Assembly (NCBI GenBank): GCA_024699045.1
Contig: JAILQK010000063.1
Location: 1 to 35,218, forward strand
DNA length: 35,218 nt
Direction: 5' to 3'
Source of the DNA: Lachnospiraceae bacterium
GTDB lineage: Bacteria > Bacillota > Clostridia > Lachnospirales > Lachnospiraceae
Of the stretch, positions 33,935 to 35,218 are shown piece after piece (the first letter of the stretch is position 1; the number at the start of each line of letters is the position of its first letter). The translations under genes and the position numbers were made by a program. The notes under the pieces were generated by a model. That model saw only the letters and a program-made list of their open reading frames with translations, ran no database searches and was not told where the DNA came from.

Positions 33935-35092
33935 TTAACTCTCCAGCAGGTCTTCGAACCTCCTTCCGGTATTTCTGATCCGCTTCTCGCCAAGACTTCC
34001 GTCCTTTAATCCGGAAGATGTAACAACGGAAAGGTACCTTACATTTGCGAGAAGTTTTATCTTGTTTAAGACCTCTTCGTGTCCTTTGCTGTCCGTATCC
34101 CTGAGATAACCTTCATAGCACCTGTCCCATATAAGATCCGCCATCTCTTCTTCGATCCCGAGAAATCTTAAGGAATTGCCCGGTTCATCCTCATTAAACA
34201 GTTTATAAGTCACGTAAAGTCCCGCCATATCAAATATCGGGTCTCCCAGACTCAGGGTATCCATATCGATCAGCATCGGCTCATCATCCACAAGCATCAC
34301 ATTCTTCATCTGACAGTCACCGTGAACAAGGAATGGCTTATCGGGGATGGACAGGATAAAATCCTTTATCCGCGGGTACTGTGTTTTGCCGGTATACTCT
34401 TTCATCTGCTCCAATGCTTTAATCAGGCTGTCCTTATAAGCCGGAAGAGATCCGCTGTCCATTACCGTCTTATGGACCGAGATCAGAAACTCTATATACT
34501 GAGCTATGATCGTCTCCGCCCTTTCCGGCTCCTCGATGATCATATCGTTAAAGGTCCTGGCCTTAAGCAGCTCAAATACCGAGCCGTAGCTGTCCCCTAC
34601 GCGCACCACATCATATGAGATCGCAGTCGGAACACCTTTAAGAAATGCCATTCTTGCATTTTTTCTCTCATTTTCGATCATGGGAAGGCTTTCGGGTGAA
34701 TCATAAACTTTGACTATCGTGTCGGGATCAAGACGGTATACCGTTCCGTAAAGACCCTTTCCTATCACCTCACAGCCCTCGACCGAGACCCGTCTTACGG
34801 CCTTTTTCACGTCAAGAAGCTCCGTAAAACCTGTCGTATCGAATATCTCATATACTGTGGGAGAAACCTCGGTCACACTGACCGGACGGCCCAGCTTTTT
34901 TCTGGCCTTCATGAGTATCCGAAGTCCTGCGCTGGAAATATATACGAGCCCCGAGGCATCGAAAGATATCTCCTTGTCCCCGTTAGTCTCGAGAAATCCG
35001 TCGAGCTCGTTTCCGATCTCAGCCGCATTAGAGGAATCTATCCGTCCCTCGAGAAATATCACCGTATGGTCCTTTAAGGTCTGTGTCCTCAT
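33935..35092 (-). CDS. STAS domain fused to an APH/choline-kinase-like domain
   Basis: This 385-residue protein joins two domains. Residues 1 to about 100 are a STAS domain of the anti-sigma-factor-antagonist type (VIFLEGRIDSSNAAEIGNEL, then SFDASGLVYISSAGLRIL), with candidate phospho-acceptor Ser53 and Ser54. Residues about 108 to 385 are an aminoglycoside-phosphotransferase/choline-kinase-like fold. It has a glycine-rich GKGLYGTVYRL loop, a VKVYDS lysine strand, the catalytic-loop motif FLVHGDCQMKNVML near residue 256 and LIDMDTLSLGDPIFDMAG near residue 272, where Asp binds metal. All essential kinase residues look present, so the enzyme is probably active, but its substrate is unknown. Antibiotic resistance is not implied. 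The SD is GGAGAG. Upstream lie two 15-bp palindromes. Its neighbours give no pathway. Confidence 0.86.
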   Translation of the reverse strand: MRTQTLKDHTVIFLEGRIDSSNAAEIGNELDGFLETNGDKEISFDASGLVYISSAGLRILMKARKKLGRPVSVTEVSPTVYEIFDTTGFTELLDVKKAVRRVSVEGCEVIGKGLYGTVYRLDPDTIVKVYDSPESLPMIENERKNARMAFLKGVPTAISYDVVRVGDSYGSVFELLKARTFNDMIIEEPERAETIIAQYIEFLISVHKTVMDSGSLPAYKDSLIKALEQMKEYTGKTQYPRIKDFILSIPDKPFLVHGDCQMKNVMLVDDEPMLIDMDTLSLGDPIFDMAGLYVTYKLFNEDEPGNSLRFLGIEEEMADLIWDRCYEGYLRDTDSKGHEEVLNKIKLLANVRYLSVVTSSGLKDGSLGEKRIRNTGRRFEDLLES

Positions 35093-35134
35093 ATGATCTC
35101 TCCGTATATGCCTTGCGTTATTGACCTGAACCTT

Positions 35135-35184
35135 ACCGGTATTCCCGGTTCTTATTGCTTTGCTACGGCACCGGTTATCCCGGT
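35135..35184. promoter_or_regulatory. Twin 15-bp palindromes upstream of the STAS-kinase gene
   Basis: ACCGGTATTCCCGGT (35135-35149) and ACCGGTTATCCCGGT (35170-35184) are direct repeats 35 bp apart, differing at two central bases. Each is an imperfect palindrome with ACCGG / CCGGT ends. They lie 43 and 78 bp before the start codon and could be operator sites; the regulator is not known. Confidence 0.5.
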
Positions 35185-35218
35185 ACCCGTTATTTAAGCC
35201 GCGTTTACTCCAATACCG

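Noticed and set aside
33935-35092. Aminoglycoside resistance gene
   Set aside because: The APH-like fold is shared by many metabolic kinases, and the fused STAS domain is not found in known resistance enzymes.

Overview
The window looks like a chromosomal segment of a low-to-mid GC Firmicute, most likely a member of the Lachnospiraceae (Clostridia). The reasons are a PolC-type replicase, an ispG-polC pair, the Clostridial thymidylate synthase type, a rel-MBL-hisS...aspS cluster, a DUF5688 protein, an Rpn-type PD-(D/E)XK protein, and SD sequences close to GGAGG. Family placement is inference; no rRNA or species marker is present. Almost every gene lies on the minus strand. The single clear plus-strand gene is an AlaX-type alanyl-tRNA editing protein at 14733-15908. 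There is no prophage, CRISPR array or complete insertion sequence.

Layout by region. 1-1172: a sodium/proton antiporter (NhaC family) that runs off the left edge, preceded by six 15-bp repeats. 1350-1461: tRNA-Glu(CTC) with promoter and terminator. 1470-3586: a degenerate EAL-HDOD signalling protein and an unknown 246-aa protein with a basic, disordered N-terminus. 3711-9403: polC and ispG, overlapping, under a promoter in front of ispG. 9387-11432: a secreted Ig-like protein with 36-bp repeats. 11470-12628: an AT-rich patch with an Rpn-family nuclease-like gene. 12629-14547: a likely operon of two short chromate-transporter-family proteins and an inositol-monophosphatase-family enzyme, divergent from alaX across overlapping promoters. 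15909-16578: a gene-free stretch holding two copies of a MITE-like palindromic repeat. 16579-19313: gdhA with its own promoter and a strong leader hairpin, and a membrane-anchored double SH3 protein. 19421-19578: tRNA-Arg(CCG). 19565-21233: a DUF5688 protein and efp. 21241-29839: a long cluster running rel, MBL hydrolase, hisS, a TenI/ThiE-like protein, a CNNM/HlyC-type transporter, aspS and vanZ. 29927-31570: thyA and an arginase-fold protein. 31657-33908: a secreted GH25 muramidase-like protein with a charged helix. 33935-35184: a STAS domain fused to an APH-like kinase, preceded by twin palindromes.

Most of the content is housekeeping: replication (PolC), isoprenoids (IspG), translation (HisRS, AspRS, EF-P, AlaX, two tRNAs), the stringent response (Rel), dTMP synthesis (ThyA) and ammonium assimilation (GdhA). 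The least explained parts are the 15922-16511 repeat element, the STAS-kinase fusion with its candidate operators, the ThiE-like protein that lacks ThiE signature residues, and the gdhA leader hairpin. Promoters were found by eye as -35/-10 pairs with 16-18 bp spacing and have not been tested.
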